Of a DNA stretch of 41,718 bases, positions 17,320 to 29,638 are shown piece after piece. Where the stretch lies: assembly GCA_004211435.1 (NCBI GenBank), contig SECS01000013.1:1-41718 (forward strand). Reading direction: 5' to 3'. Origin of the DNA: Novosphingobium sp. Lineage in GTDB: Bacteria; Pseudomonadota; Alphaproteobacteria; Sphingomonadales; Sphingomonadaceae. Below the pieces are notes generated by a model, which was given only the letters and a program-made list of their open reading frames with translations, made no database searches and had not been told where the DNA came from. A program made the translations under genes and the position numbers. Numbering within the stretch: position 1 is the first letter of the stretch; the number at the start of each line of letters is the position of its first letter.

Positions 17320-19037
17320 CCGCGGTCGCCGTCACCACGATCAGCACGGGCCGTCGCCAACTGGTGAACGTGCGCCAGCGTTCGCTGGTCGTGGCGAAGT
17401 GGCGCATGCTCTGGGTGCTGACCCTGTTCGGCGTGATCGCGCTGCTGGCGCTCGGGCGCATCGCCATGCTCGGCGTGTTCGAGCCCGGCCGCGGCCCCGT
17501 CACCATGGCCGACGCGCTGCTGCCCAGCCGCGGCGAGATCGTCGATCGCAACGGCGTGCCGCTGGCGCGCGCGTTCAACGCCTATGCGCTGTGGTTCAAT
17601 CCCAAGGCGCTGGGCGAGGGCGGCTCGCCGCTGGTCAAGTCTCCGGCCGAAGTCGCCGCCGCGCTGGTCCGCGTCTTCCCCGACATGGATCAGGCCAAGC
17701 TGACCGCGCGGCTGGCTTCGGGCCAGCCCGGCTACCTGCGCCGCCGCATCCTGCCCGAGGACGCCAACAAGCTCCACGCGATCGGCGAGCCCGCGCTCGA
17801 GTTCCCGCGCGAGAACCAGCGTTTCTATCCGCAGGGCTCGATGGCCGCGCACATCCTCGGCTTCGTCGGTGCCGACGGCAAGGGCCAGGTCGGCATGGAG
17901 CAGGTGTTCAACGACAAGCTGACCGATCCCGCCACCCGCGGAACCCCTCAGATGCTGTCTATCGACCTGCGCGTCCAGGGTGCTCTCGAGGACGAACTCG
18001 GCCGCGGCATGCGCGAGAGCAATGCCAAGGGCGCCGCCGGCATCATCCTCGACGTCGACACGGGCGAGGTCGTCGCCCTGGCTTCGCTGCCCTCGTTCAA
18101 TCCCAACCTGATCGACGAGTCCTCGACCCCCAACATCTTCAACCGCGTGACCAACCAGGTCTACGAGCTCGGTTCGACCTTCAAGCCGATCACCGTCGCC
18201 GCCGCGCTGGATGCCGGTACGGTGACCTCGATGGCGCGCCGTTACCCGGCCGCGCCTTTCCAGATCGGCCGCTTCACGATCCGCGACAGCCACGCCATGG
18301 GCGCCTCGCTGAACGTGCCCGAGGCGCTGATCCATTCGTCGAACGTCGTCACCGCGCAGGTCGCCGACGAGCTCGGCGGGCAGCGGCTCAAGGCGACGAT
18401 GGCTGCGCTCGGCATGAACGAGCGCCCCTATATCGAGCTACCCGCGCGCGGCTTTCCGATCTGGCCGAGCGGCAACTGGGCGCGGATCACCAACATGACC
18501 GTGTCCTATGGCCATGGCATCGCGGTCACCCCGCTTCACCTCGCCTCGGCCTATGCGGCGATGGTCAACGGCGGCATCTGGCGCCCGGCGACCTTGCAGA
18601 AGCTGACGCCGAGCCAGGTCCCGCAGGGTCGCCGCGTGTTCAAGGCCTCGACCTCGGCGCGGATGCGCCAGCTGCTGCGCATGATCGTCGAGGACGGCAC
18701 GGGCCGTAAGGCCGATGCGCCCGGCTTCCGCATCGGCGGCAAGACTGGTTCGGCCGAGAAGCCCGGTGCCGGCGGCTATCGCAAGACCTCTCTGGTCGCG
18801 ACCTTTGCCGCGGCTTTCCCGATGGACCGTCCGCGCTTCGTGGTCATCGCCATGCTCGACGAGCCGCAGGGCACCCAGGCCACTTCGTTCCAACGCACCG
18901 CCGCCTGGAATGCCGCGCCGATCGTCGGCCGCGTCGTCCCGCGCATCGGCCCGCTGGTCGGCGTGATGCCCGACGAGAGCCACGACGTCGACATTTCCGA
19001 ACTGTCGCCGCTGATCCCCGCGGGAGCCGAGGAATGA
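17316..19037 (+). CDS. ftsI: Penicillin-binding protein 3, septal peptidoglycan transpeptidase
   Basis: This 573-residue class B PBP cross-links septal peptidoglycan together with FtsW. One N-terminal membrane helix lies at about 31-53. The dimerisation domain has SRGEIVDRNGVPLA and VGADGKGQVGMEQVF. The transpeptidase motifs are S-T-F-K at 287-290 (catalytic Ser287), S-S-N at 341-343 and K-T-G at 476-478. The start ATG at 17316 is inside the ATGA overlap with ftsL; the open frame runs further upstream only as shadow. Length is typical for FtsI. Confidence 0.97.
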   Translation: MTAVAVTTISTGRRQLVNVRQRSLVVAKWRMLWVLTLFGVIALLALGRIAMLGVFEPGRGPVTMADALLPSRGEIVDRNGVPLARAFNAYALWFNPKALGEGGSPLVKSPAEVAAALVRVFPDMDQAKLTARLASGQPGYLRRRILPEDANKLHAIGEPALEFPRENQRFYPQGSMAAHILGFVGADGKGQVGMEQVFNDKLTDPATRGTPQMLSIDLRVQGALEDELGRGMRESNAKGAAGIILDVDTGEVVALASLPSFNPNLIDESSTPNIFNRVTNQVYELGSTFKPITVAAALDAGTVTSMARRYPAAPFQIGRFTIRDSHAMGASLNVPEALIHSSNVVTAQVADELGGQRLKATMAALGMNERPYIELPARGFPIWPSGNWARITNMTVSYGHGIAVTPLHLASAYAAMVNGGIWRPATLQKLTPSQVPQGRRVFKASTSARMRQLLRMIVEDGTGRKADAPGFRIGGKTGSAEKPGAGGYRKTSLVATFAAAFPMDRPRFVVIAMLDEPQGTQATSFQRTAAWNAAPIVGRVVPRIGPLVGVMPDESHDVDISELSPLIPAGAEE

Positions 19038-20526
19038 GGCTCGACGCGCTCGCCCAGGCTGCCGGCATCGCGCTGCCCGCGAGCACGGATGCGAACGTGA
19101 CCGGCTTCGCGATCGACAACCGGAAGGTCGCGCCCGGCACCGTCTTCGGCGCGTTCCAGGGCGCGAAGGTCAATGGCGAAGATTTCATTCCGGCTGCCGT
19201 CGCTGCCGGCGCCGTCGCGGTCGTCGCGCGGCCCGAGGCGAAGGTCGAAGGCGCGGTGCACATTTCCGCTTCCGAGCCGCGCCGTGCGTTCGCGCACCTC
19301 GCGGCTCGGTTCTTCACGCCGGTGCCCGAGACCGTGGTCGCCGTCACCGGTACCAACGGCAAGACCTCCTGCGTCGAGATGACGCGCCAGCTCTGGCGCA
19401 TGGCCGGCCACCGTGCTGCCTCGATCGGTACGCTCGGCGTGACCACGCCCGACGAGACCGTCTCGACCGGGCTGACCACGCCCGACATCGTCACGTTCCT
19501 GGCCAACATGACCGGCCTGGCCCGCGAAGGCGTGACCCATGTCGCCTACGAGGCGTCGAGCCACGGCCTCTCGCAGTTCCGCAACGAGGGGCTCAAGGTC
19601 GCCGCCGGCGCCTTCACCAATCTGAGTCGCGACCACCTCGACTACCACGCCGACATGGACGACTATTTCGCGGCCAAGATGCGGCTGTTCGACGAGGTCG
19701 TCGTCGCCAAAGAAGGCGGGGGCGGCGCGGCGGTGGTCTGGGCCGACGATGCCTGGTCGGCCAAGGCGATCGAACATGCCAATAAACACGGGCTTACCCT
19801 GTTCACCGTGGGGGTGAACGGCGAGGCGATCCGGCTGGCCTCGCGCCAGCCGGGTCAGCTCGGCCAGATGCTCGAGATCGAGCACGCGGGTACGGCCTAT
19901 ACAGTCAAGCTGCCGCTGATCGGCGCCTATCAGGCCGCCAATGCGCTGGTCTCGGCAGGGCTCGTGCTCGCCACCGGCGGCGATCCCAAGCAGACCTTCG
20001 ACGCGCTCTCGCGGCTGCAGCCCGTGCGCGGCCGGCTCGAGCGCGCGGCGATTACGCGCGCCGGCGCGCCGGTCTATGTCGACTATGCCCATACCCCCGA
20101 CGCGCTCGAAGCCGCGATCGCGGCGCTGCGGCCGCATGTCGGCCAAAATGGACAGGGCGGCCGGCTGATCGTCGTGTTCGGCGCCGGCGGCGACCGCGAT
20201 CAGGGCAAGCGGCCCGAGATGGGACGCGTCGCGCAGGCCCAGGCGGACCTTGTCATCGTCACCGACGACAACCCGCGCGGCGAAAATCCGGGGGTTATCC
20301 GGTCGCAGGTTCTTGCGGGAGCGCGCGGTGCGCGTGAAATTGGCGACCGACGCGCGGCGATCGCCGCCGCGGTCGGCGAAGCGGGGGCGCAGGACATCGT
20401 GCTCGTAGCAGGGAAAGGCCACGAGCAGGGCCAGATCATCGGCAGCGGTGACGCCATGCGCGTGCTGCCGTTCGACGACGTTTCGGTTGCAAGGGAGTGC
20501 GCGGGCGCTCCCGAAAGGGAAGACTA

Positions 20527-20527
<1 letters not shown>
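19034..20527 (+). CDS. murE: UDP-MurNAc-L-Ala-D-Glu:meso-diaminopimelate ligase
   Basis: This 497-residue cytoplasmic Mur ligase adds meso-diaminopimelate to the peptide stem. The ATP loop is GTNGKT at residues 106-111. The central domain contains YEASSHGLSQFRNEG and NLSRDHLDYHADM (metal and carbamylated-Lys region). The C-terminal DNPRGENP motif selects diaminopimelate rather than lysine, as expected in a Gram-negative cell. It overlaps ftsI by ATGA and shares one base with murF (TAATG). Confidence 0.97.
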
Positions 20528-21998
<1,471 letters not shown>

Positions 21999-21999
<1 letters not shown>

Positions 22000-23069
22000 T
22001 GCTTTACCTCATCGCCGAATATTTCCACTTCGAGGGTCTGGCGAACCTCATTCGCTACCAGACGTTCCGCGCCGGCGCGGCGATGATGACGGCGCTGGTG
22101 ATCGGTCTGATCATCGGCCCGCGCTTCATCAACATGCTGCGCGTGCGCCAGGGCAAGGGCCAGCCGATCCGCGAGGATGGGCCGCAGACCCACCTCGCCA
22201 AGCGCGGCACGCCGACGATGGGCGGGCTGATGATCCTGATCTCGCTCGTCGTGTCCATGCTGATCTGGATGGACCTCAACAACCCCTTCGTCTGGGCCTG
22301 CCTGGCCGTGACGATCGGCTTTGGCGCGATCGGCTTCCTCGACGATTACGACAAGGTCACCAAGCGCAGCCACAAGGGCGTTTCGGGCAAGATCCGGCTG
22401 TTCCTCGAGTTCTGCGTCGCGGGCGTCGCCGCCTACATCATCGTCAGCCAGGTCAACACCAACCTTTACGTGCCGTTCCTGTCGAACCGCTATATACCGC
22501 TCGGACCCTTCTACTACGTCTTCGCGGCGGTGGTCATGGTCGGTGCTGGCAATGCGGTGAACCTGACGGACGGTCTCGACGGGCTCGCGACCATGCCGGT
22601 CATCATCGCGGCGGGCACTTTCGCGATCATCGCCTATCTGGCCGGCCGCGCCGACTTCGCGACCTACCTCGGCATTCCGCACGTGCCGCGCGCGGGCGAG
22701 CTTGCGATCCTGTGCACGGGCATCATGGGGGCGGGGCTGGCGTTCCTCTGGTTCAACGCGCCGCCGGCCGCCGTGTTCATGGGTGACACTGGCAGCCTCG
22801 CGCTGGGTGGCGCGCTTGGCGCGATCGCCGTCGCTGCACATCACGAGATCGTGCTGGCCATCGTCGGCGGGCTTTTCGTGCTCGAGGCGGCCTCGGTCAT
22901 CATTCAGGTGTTCTGGTTCAAGCGCACCGGCCGCCGCGTCTTCCGCATGGCGCCGATCCACCACCATTTCGAACAGAAGGGCTGGGCGGAATCGACCGTG
23001 GTCATCCGCTTCTGGATCGTCTCGATCATCCTCGCCGTCATCGGCCTGTCCACGCTCAAGCTTAGGTGA
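21999..23069 (+). CDS. mraY: Phospho-N-acetylmuramoyl-pentapeptide-transferase
   Basis: This 356-residue polytopic inner-membrane enzyme transfers phospho-MurNAc-pentapeptide to undecaprenyl phosphate, giving lipid I. About ten hydrophobic segments are present. The family motifs [22 protein letters not shown] (Asp pair at 115-116), [24 protein letters not shown] and the cytosolic HHHFEQKGW are all intact. The start overlaps the murF stop by one base (TGATG). The longer open frame upstream is shadow. Confidence 0.97.
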
Positions 23070-23079
23070 TCGCCGCAAG

Positions 23080-24426
23080 ATGATCACCTCTGACGCCTTC
23101 GCCGGAAAACGCTTCGCCGTCCTCGGTCTCGCCCGCTCGGGCCAGACCGCGGTCGAGACGCTGCTTGCCAGCGGGGCCGAGGTCACCGCCTGGGACAGCC
23201 GCGAGGAACCGCGCCAGGGCCTGGCCGATCGCGGCGTCGAACTGGCCGATCCGCTGACGATCGACCTGGCGGGCTTCGCCGGCGTCGTCGTCTCGCCGGG
23301 CGTGCCGCTCAACCGTCACCCGATCGCCGAAGCCGCCGCCGCTGCGGGCGTGCCTGTGATCGGCGACATCGAGCTTTTCGCCCAAGCACGCCACAGCCTG
23401 CCCGCGCACCGCGTCGTCGGCATCACCGGCACCAATGGCAAGTCGACCACCACGGCGCTGGTCCACCACCTGCTCGAAAGCGCCGGCGTGCCAGCGCGGA
23501 TGGGCGGAAACATCGGCCTGCCGGTGCTCGGCCAGGCGCCCCTGCCCGAGGGCGGCGTATACGTGCTCGAACTGTCGAGCTACCAGATCGATCTCACGCA
23601 GAGCCTCGACTGCGAGGCCGCGGCGCTGCTCAACATCACGCCCGACCATCTCGATCGCTACGCGGACTTCGCTGGATATGCCGCGTCGAAGGCGCGGCTC
23701 TTCGCGATGCAGCGGGTCGATCACGATGCCGTGTTCGGGGTCGGCGATGCCGAGACCGCGGCGATCGCGCAGTGGGAGGCGAGCCGCCGCGCCGCCGACC
23801 GCGTCCACCGCGTCACCGGAGAGGACCTGCGCGACCTGCAGTCGGGCTGGCCCTCGCTGCAGGGGCCGCACAATCTGCAGAACGCCGCCGCGGCCGTCGC
23901 GATCGTCGAAGCGCTGGGGCTGACCCGCGCGCAGTGGCAGGCGGCGCTGCCGACTTTCGGCGGCCTGCCGCATCGCATGGAGCGCGTCGCCGAAGCCAAC
24001 GGCGTGATCTTCATCAACGACAGCAAGGCGACCAACCCCGCCTCGACCGCGCCCGCGCTCGGCGCCTTTCCGCCGGTCGCGGGCGATCATCGCCGCATCC
24101 ACTGGATCGTCGGTGGCCTGCCCAAGGGCGACGACCTCGACGAGTGCGCGCCCTATTTCGGCAATGTCGCCGCCGCCTATACGATCGGCGACGCCGGCCC
24201 GCGCTTCGCCGAGATCCTCGGCCCGCACATGCCCGTGCGCCGCAGCGAGATGATGTGCGAGGCGATCCGTGAGGCTATCGAGGCGGCGGATCCGGGCGAC
24301 GTGATCATGCTCTCGCCGGCCTGCGCCAGCTTCGACCAGTTCCGCGATTACGAAGCGCGCGGCGATACCTTCCGCCAGCTCGTCGAGGCGCTGATCGCGC
24401 CGGATGCGGACAAGGTGGCCTGCTGA
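23080..24426 (+). CDS. murD: UDP-N-acetylmuramoylalanine--D-glutamate ligase
   Basis: This 448-residue Mur ligase adds D-glutamate. It has an N-terminal Rossmann segment (FAVLGLARSGQTAVETL), the ATP loop GTNGKST (116-122), GGNIGLPVL, LSSYQIDLT and NITPDHLDRY. The C-terminal segment has INDSKATNPAS and LSPACASFDQFRDYEARGD. The start is 10 bases after the mraY stop, the only true gap between mraZ and ftsA; AGGTGA at 23064-23069 can act as ribosome site. It shares one base with ftsW. Confidence 0.96.
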   Translation: MITSDAFAGKRFAVLGLARSGQTAVETLLASGAEVTAWDSREEPRQGLADRGVELADPLTIDLAGFAGVVVSPGVPLNRHPIAEAAAAAGVPVIGDIELFAQARHSLPAHRVVGITGTNGKSTTTALVHHLLESAGVPARMGGNIGLPVLGQAPLPEGGVYVLELSSYQIDLTQSLDCEAAALLNITPDHLDRYADFAGYAASKARLFAMQRVDHDAVFGVGDAETAAIAQWEASRRAADRVHRVTGEDLRDLQSGWPSLQGPHNLQNAAAAVAIVEALGLTRAQWQAALPTFGGLPHRMERVAEANGVIFINDSKATNPASTAPALGAFPPVAGDHRRIHWIVGGLPKGDDLDECAPYFGNVAAAYTIGDAGPRFAEILGPHMPVRRSEMMCEAIREAIEAADPGDVIMLSPACASFDQFRDYEARGDTFRQLVEALIAPDADKVAC

Positions 24427-25643
24427 TGGCGACGCATCCGCCGCTGGTTCCCGGCGTGAACACCACGGCGCAGAACCGCCAGCGCTACCGTCGCAACCGC
24501 CGCGGCGAGTTCGCGATCTGGTGGCGCGAGATCGATCGCGTGCTGCTGACCCTGATCCTCGCGGTCATGGCGATCGGCACGGCGGCCGTCGCCGCGTCCT
24601 CGCCGGCTTCAGCCCGCCGCCTGTCGACCGCGGCGCTCAAGCTCGACGATCTGCACTTCTTCATTCTCCACTTGCGCTGGCAGGCGATCGGTCTGGCGGT
24701 TATGCTTGGTGCCTCGTGCCTGCCCAAGGACACCGCGCGGCGGATCGGCATCCTGCTCGGCGCGGCGATGCTCGTCGGGCTCGCGCTCGTGCCCGTGATC
24801 GGCAGCGAAGTGAACGGCGCGCGGCGCTGGCTGAACCTCGGCGTGTCGCTGCAGCCTTCGGAATTCCTCAAGCCGGCCTTCGCTATCGGCCTCGCCTGGA
24901 TTCTGTCCTGGCGTTCGCGCGATCCGAACATTCCGGTGCTGGGCATCAGCGTCGGCATCATGACGCTGGTCGGCGGGCTGCTGATGCTTCAGCCCGACTT
25001 CGGCTCGACGATCCTGTTCGCCGGCGTCTGGTTCGTGCTCGTGCTGCTCTCGGGCATCTCGGTGCGGCTGATCGCCACGGCGGGGGTCGGCGGGGTCTCG
25101 CTGATGGTTGCGACCTATGTGTTCTACGACAATGCCCGCCACCGCATCGACGCCTTCCTTGGCGGCGGCACGGCCTACGACCAGGTCGATCTCGCGCAGC
25201 GCACCCTGCTTTCGGGCGGCTGGACTGGCAGCGGGCTGTGGCTCGGCACGCGCAAGCTGTCGCTGCCCGAAGCGCATACCGACTACATCTTCTCGGTGAT
25301 CGGCGAGGAATTCGGCCTCTGGGTCTGCGCGGTGATCGTCATGCTCTATCTGGCGATCATCGTGCGCGTGCTGCTGCGGCTAGTGGAAGAGGAAGACCTC
25401 TTCACCGTGCTCGCCGCGACGGGCCTCACCGCCCAGCTCGGCGGCCAGGCCTTCATCAACATCCTCGTCAACCTCCAGCTCTTCCCCTCGAAGGGCATGA
25501 CCCTGCCGCTGATCTCCTATGGCGGCTCGTCGACGGTCGCCCTCTGCCTGGGTGTCGGCTTCCTGCTCGCGATCACGCGGCGCAACCCCTTCATCACGCG
25601 CGAAGGCCTGTCCCTGCGCGGAGAACCCGGAGCGAAGAAATGA
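24426..25643 (+). CDS. ftsW: Septal peptidoglycan polymerase FtsW (SEDS)
   Basis: This is a 405-residue polytopic membrane protein of the SEDS family, the glycan polymerase partner of FtsI at the division site. About ten hydrophobic segments follow a basic N-terminal tail ([20 protein letters not shown]). Family landmarks are [49 protein letters not shown] and the C-terminal [19 protein letters not shown]. Position between murD and murG fits FtsW rather than RodA. It overlaps murD by one base and murG by ATGA. Confidence 0.96.
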   Translation: MATHPPLVPGVNTTAQNRQRYRRNRRGEFAIWWREIDRVLLTLILAVMAIGTAAVAASSPASARRLSTAALKLDDLHFFILHLRWQAIGLAVMLGASCLPKDTARRIGILLGAAMLVGLALVPVIGSEVNGARRWLNLGVSLQPSEFLKPAFAIGLAWILSWRSRDPNIPVLGISVGIMTLVGGLLMLQPDFGSTILFAGVWFVLVLLSGISVRLIATAGVGGVSLMVATYVFYDNARHRIDAFLGGGTAYDQVDLAQRTLLSGGWTGSGLWLGTRKLSLPEAHTDYIFSVIGEEFGLWVCAVIVMLYLAIIVRVLLRLVEEEDLFTVLAATGLTAQLGGQAFINILVNLQLFPSKGMTLPLISYGGSSTVALCLGVGFLLAITRRNPFITREGLSLRGEPGAKK

Positions 25644-26818
25644 GTGTCAGCCGCCATTATGTGCTCGCCGCGGGCGGCACCGGAGGGCACCTCATCCCCG
25701 CCTTTGCGCTCGCCACCGAACTCGAGCGTCGCGGTCACCACGTCGCGCTGATTACCGATGCGCGCGGCGCGGCGATCCCCGGCAAGCCCGCTTCGCTGCC
25801 CGCGCACGTGCTCCCCGCCGGCCGGCTCGAAGGCAAGAACCCGCTGAGCTGGATCAAGGGCGTGCGCGCGATCCTCGAAGGTCGCTCGATGGCGTTGCGC
25901 CTGTTCGAGAGCTTCGAGCCCTCGGCCGTGGTCGGCTTCGGCGGCTATCCGGCGCTGCCCGCGCTGCTCGCCGCGACCTCGGCCAAGATCCCGACGGTGA
26001 TCCACGAGCAGAACGCCGTGCTCGGCCGCGTCAACCGCTTCCTCGCGGGCCGCGTGAACGCGATCGCCACGGCCTATCGCGAGGTCGACCGGCTCTCGCC
26101 GAGCCATGCCGAGAAGGTCCATCTCGTCGGCAATCCCGTGCGCGACGAGGTTCTGGCGCTGCGCGACCAGCCGTTCCCCGCCTTTACCGCCGACGGCCTG
26201 CTGCGCGTGCTCGTCACCGGCGGCAGCCAGGGCGCGCGCGTGCTGTCCGAAGTCGTGCCCGATGGCCTGTCGATGCTCCAGCCCGCGCTGCGCGCGCGGC
26301 TGCAGGTGACCCAGCAGTGCCGGCCCGAGGACATCGACGCCGTGCGCCAGCGCTATGCCACCCACGGCATCCCGGCCGAGCTCGGCACCTATTTCGAGGA
26401 CATGGCGACGCGCCTCGCCGATGCGCACCTGTTCATCGGCCGCGCCGGTGCCTCGACGATTGCCGAACTGACCGCGGTCGGCCGCCCGGCGATCCTCGTG
26501 CCTTTGCCGATCGCGACCGACGATCACCAGGCCGCCAATGCCCGCGAGATGGCCGCATCGGGCGGCGCGCGCTCGATCCGCCAAGAGAAGTTTACCGGCG
26601 CCGAACTCGCCAAGCAGATCCAGGCCATGGCGCAGCATCCCGAGACCCTGGCCAATGCCGCGCACGCCGCGTGGAACTGCGGTTATCCCGGTGCCGCCGC
26701 GGACCTTGCCGACCTTGTCGAGGGTTTCGGCGGTTCGCCGCTGATGGACGTGATCCGCGTCGCCGGCCAGGCGCAGCCCGCGGGGAAGGAAGCCCTGGCG
26801 CTGGAGACGGCCGAATGA
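25640..26818 (+). CDS. murG: Undecaprenyldiphospho-muramoylpentapeptide beta-N-acetylglucosaminyltransferase
   Basis: This 392-residue GT28-family peripheral membrane enzyme adds GlcNAc to lipid I to give lipid II. The N-terminal glycine loop is GGTGGH (12-17), followed by [15 protein letters not shown] and [17 protein letters not shown]. The C-terminal UDP-sugar region has [28 protein letters not shown] and [14 protein letters not shown]. It runs some 30 residues longer than typical MurG owing to a C-terminal Ala/Gly tail. It is joined by ATGA overlaps to ftsW and murC. Confidence 0.96.
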   Translation: MSVSRHYVLAAGGTGGHLIPAFALATELERRGHHVALITDARGAAIPGKPASLPAHVLPAGRLEGKNPLSWIKGVRAILEGRSMALRLFESFEPSAVVGFGGYPALPALLAATSAKIPTVIHEQNAVLGRVNRFLAGRVNAIATAYREVDRLSPSHAEKVHLVGNPVRDEVLALRDQPFPAFTADGLLRVLVTGGSQGARVLSEVVPDGLSMLQPALRARLQVTQQCRPEDIDAVRQRYATHGIPAELGTYFEDMATRLADAHLFIGRAGASTIAELTAVGRPAILVPLPIATDDHQAANAREMAASGGARSIRQEKFTGAELAKQIQAMAQHPETLANAAHAAWNCGYPGAAADLADLVEGFGGSPLMDVIRVAGQAQPAGKEALALETAE

Positions 26819-28224
26819 AGGGCGTCGGCACCGAAATCGGCACGATCCACTTCGTGGGCATCGGCGGCATCGGCATGTCGGGCATTGCCGAGGTGATGAA
26901 CAACCTCGGCTATAGCGTGCAGGGCTCCGACATCGCCGAGGGTTATGTCGTCGAAGGCCTGCGCAAGCGCGGCATCAAGGTCCTGATTGGCCACGCCGCC
27001 GAGAACATCGGCGATGCCGCCGTGGTCGTCACTTCGACCGCGGTGAAGCGCGACAATCCCGAAGTCGTCGCCGCGCTCGAGAACCGCATCCCCGTGGTCC
27101 GTCGCGCCGAGATGCTAGCCGAGCTGATGCGGCTCAAGAACACCGTCGCCGTGGCCGGCACCCACGGCAAGACGACGACGACATCGATGGTCGCCTGCCT
27201 GCTCGATGCGGGCGGGGTCGACCCGACGGTGATCAACGGCGGCATCATCAACTCCTACGGTTCGAACGCGCGCCTCGGCGCCAGCGACTGGATGGTGGTC
27301 GAGGCCGACGAGAGCGACGGCTCGTTCCTGCGGCTCGACGGCACGATCGCTGTCGTCACCAACATCGATCCCGAGCACCTCGATCACTACGGCTCGTTCG
27401 ACAAGGTGAAGGCCTCCTTCGTCGAATTCATCGAGAACGTGCCGTTCTACGGCGCTGCCGTGCTCTGCATCGATCACCCCGAAGTCCAGGCGGTGATCCC
27501 CAAGGTGCGCGACCGCCGCGTCATCACCTACGGCTTCTCGGCCCAGGCCGACGTGCGCGGCGAGAACGTCACGCCCGTGCCCGGCGGCAACCGCTTCGAC
27601 GCGGCGCTTCGCCAGCGCGACGGCTCTTTCCGCCGGATCGAGGGTATCGAACTGCCGATGCCCGGTCGCCACAACGTTCAGAACGCGCTCGCCGCGGTCG
27701 CCGTCGCGGCCGAGATGGGCTGCTCGGACGAGGTGATCTGTAACGGCTTCGGTAGCTTCGCCGGGGTCAAGCGCCGCTTCACCAAGGTCGGCGAGGTTGC
27801 CGGCGCGACGATCATCGACGACTACGGCCACCATCCGGTCGAGATCAAGGCGGTGCTCGCCGCCGCGCGCGAGGGCGTGAAGGGCCGCGTCATCGCCGTG
27901 GTTCAGCCGCACCGCTTCACGCGTCTGCGCGACCACCTCGAAGAGTTCCAGGCCGCCTTCAACGACGCCGACGTGGTCTATGCCGCACCCGTCTACGCGG
28001 CCGGCGAGCAGCCGATCGAAGGCGTGGACTCGGACGCGATGGTCGCGGGCATGAAGGAACGCGGCCACCGCTCGGCGCAGGTGATCGCCGGTGCCGATGC
28101 GCTCGCCGATGTCCTGGCGACGAGCTTGCAGGATGGCGACATGGTCGTCTGCCTCGGCGCGGGCGACATCACCAAGTGGGCCGCCGGCCTTGCCGATGCG
28201 ATCGGCAAGCGGAGGGGGTCATGA
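26815..28224 (+). CDS. murC: UDP-N-acetylmuramate--L-alanine ligase
   Basis: This 469-residue Mur ligase attaches the first residue, L-alanine, to UDP-MurNAc. The N-terminal Rossmann motif is GIGGIGMSG (15-23) and the ATP loop is GTHGKT (115-120). [17 protein letters not shown] and [19 protein letters not shown] are MurC-specific blocks, and [17 protein letters not shown] lies in the C-terminal domain. It carries ATGA overlaps on both sides (murG, murB). The start codon is fixed by the overlap; the frame is open far upstream only by GC effect. Confidence 0.97.
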   Translation: MKGVGTEIGTIHFVGIGGIGMSGIAEVMNNLGYSVQGSDIAEGYVVEGLRKRGIKVLIGHAAENIGDAAVVVTSTAVKRDNPEVVAALENRIPVVRRAEMLAELMRLKNTVAVAGTHGKTTTTSMVACLLDAGGVDPTVINGGIINSYGSNARLGASDWMVVEADESDGSFLRLDGTIAVVTNIDPEHLDHYGSFDKVKASFVEFIENVPFYGAAVLCIDHPEVQAVIPKVRDRRVITYGFSAQADVRGENVTPVPGGNRFDAALRQRDGSFRRIEGIELPMPGRHNVQNALAAVAVAAEMGCSDEVICNGFGSFAGVKRRFTKVGEVAGATIIDDYGHHPVEIKAVLAAAREGVKGRVIAVVQPHRFTRLRDHLEEFQAAFNDADVVYAAPVYAAGEQPIEGVDSDAMVAGMKERGHRSAQVIAGADALADVLATSLQDGDMVVCLGAGDITKWAAGLADAIGKRRGS

Positions 28225-29150
28225 TGGCGGATGCGCTGCCCAAGGTTGCGGGCAAGCTCACGCAGGATGCCCCGCTCGCCCCGCTGGTCTGGTTCAAATC
28301 GGGTGGTGCGGCCGAATGGCTGTTCGAGCCCAAGGACCTCGCCGACCTGCAGGGCTTCCTGCGCGACCTCGATCCCGCGACGCCGGTCATGGCGCTGGGG
28401 CTCGGTTCGAACATGATCGTCCGCGACGGCGGCGTGCCGGGCGTGGTCGTGCGGCTCGGCAAGGCCTTTGCCAAGGTATCCGACCTCGGCAGCAGCACGC
28501 TCGATTGCGGCGGCGGTGCCAGTGGCATCCTCGTCTCCTCGACCGCGCGCGACGCGGGCATTGCCGGCGTCGAATTCCTGCGCTCGATCCCCGGCACGGT
28601 CGGCGGCTTCGTGCGGATGAACGGCGGCGCCTATGGCGGCGAGGTCAAGGACATCCTCATCGACTGCGACGTCGTCCTGCGCTCGGGCGAATTGCAGACG
28701 CTGGCCGTCGCCGAACTCGGCTATACCTATCGCCATTCCGAATTGCCCCTCGGCGCGATCGTCGTCGCCGCGCGGTTTCGTGGCCGACCGGGCGAGCCCG
28801 CCGCGATCCAGGCCGAGATGGATCGCATCTCCGCCAGCCGCGAGGCCTCGCAGCCGCTGCGCTCGAAGACCGGGGGCTCGACCTTCAAGAATCCCGAAGG
28901 CCACAGGGCCTGGGAACTGGTCGACAAGGCCGGATGCCGCGGCTTCACCCTGGGCGGCGCGCAGGTCAGCGAGAAGCACACCAACTTCCTGATCAACATG
29001 GGCGAGGCCACCAGCGCCGACATCGAGGCCCTGGGCGATGAAGTGCGTCGCCGCGTGAAGGACAACTCGGGTGTCGAACTCGAGTGGGAAATCCAGCGCG
29101 TAGGCATGTTTGCCGGAGCGCCGGACAAGAGCCGCGTGGGCAGGCCATGA
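28221..29150 (+). CDS. murB: UDP-N-acetylenolpyruvoylglucosamine reductase
   Basis: This 309-residue FAD enzyme reduces the enolpyruvyl group to give UDP-MurNAc. FAD-binding landmarks are [19 protein letters not shown] and [37 protein letters not shown] holds the catalytic serine, and [16 protein letters not shown] is the C-terminal signature. GGAGGGGG precedes the start, which is an ATGATG doublet at 28221/28224, so the first Met could be either. It overlaps murC, and its stop overlaps the DUF4262 gene by ATGA. Confidence 0.96.
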   Translation: MMADALPKVAGKLTQDAPLAPLVWFKSGGAAEWLFEPKDLADLQGFLRDLDPATPVMALGLGSNMIVRDGGVPGVVVRLGKAFAKVSDLGSSTLDCGGGASGILVSSTARDAGIAGVEFLRSIPGTVGGFVRMNGGAYGGEVKDILIDCDVVLRSGELQTLAVAELGYTYRHSELPLGAIVVAARFRGRPGEPAAIQAEMDRISASREASQPLRSKTGGSTFKNPEGHRAWELVDKAGCRGFTLGGAQVSEKHTNFLINMGEATSADIEALGDEVRRRVKDNSGVELEWEIQRVGMFAGAPDKSRVGRP

Positions 29151-29638
29151 GCTCGCGCCTCGACAAGCAGGTCCGACAGATCGTCGAATATGTCCGCGAC
29201 TACGGGCGCGTGGCGCTGCACGTCTACGGTGACGAGGAGGAGCTGCCGTTCACCTATTCGATCGGCTTCCCGGTAAGCCTCGATCATCCCGAGGTCATCA
29301 TCGTCGGCCTGACCGAAGAGCTGATGAAATACATGATCGACGAGTTGTGGACGCAGATCTCCGAGAAGGGCCTGCGTCTGGCGGACGGCATGCGGATCGG
29401 CAATCTGCTCGAAGGCTTCGACTGCGTCGCGCGCGAGATCGTCGATCGCGACGTGATCGAGGCCTACTTCTGCGCCGGGATCGACTATCACCAGACACAG
29501 CGCGGCCAGGACATCGAGCGCGCCTTCCAGATCGTCTGGCCCGATTCTTCGATGGGCCTGTTCCCCTGGGACCCCGACTGCCCGGAAGACGTGATCGATT
29601 ACCAGCCTGCTCTCTATCCTACGAGTTTGAATTCATGA
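29147..29638 (+). CDS. DUF4262-type protein inside the dcw operon
   Basis: This is a 163-residue soluble protein with no signal peptide, membrane helix or known catalytic motif. The region FTYSIGFPVSLDHPEVIIVG (residues 31-50) matches the hallmark of DUF4262, 'YTxGL...HPE...xGL'. Further on are ADGMRIGNLLEGFDCVAREI and YHQTQRGQDIERAFQIVWPD, the latter like the WPD-x-x-G-x-x-PWD ending seen in this family (SSMGLFPWDPDCP). The family has no established function. The gene overlaps murB upstream and ddl downstream by ATGA, so it is translated with cell-wall enzymes. A link to peptidoglycan synthesis is inference from position only. Confidence 0.85.
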   Translation: MSSRLDKQVRQIVEYVRDYGRVALHVYGDEEELPFTYSIGFPVSLDHPEVIIVGLTEELMKYMIDELWTQISEKGLRLADGMRIGNLLEGFDCVAREIVDRDVIEAYFCAGIDYHQTQRGQDIERAFQIVWPDSSMGLFPWDPDCPEDVIDYQPALYPTSLNS

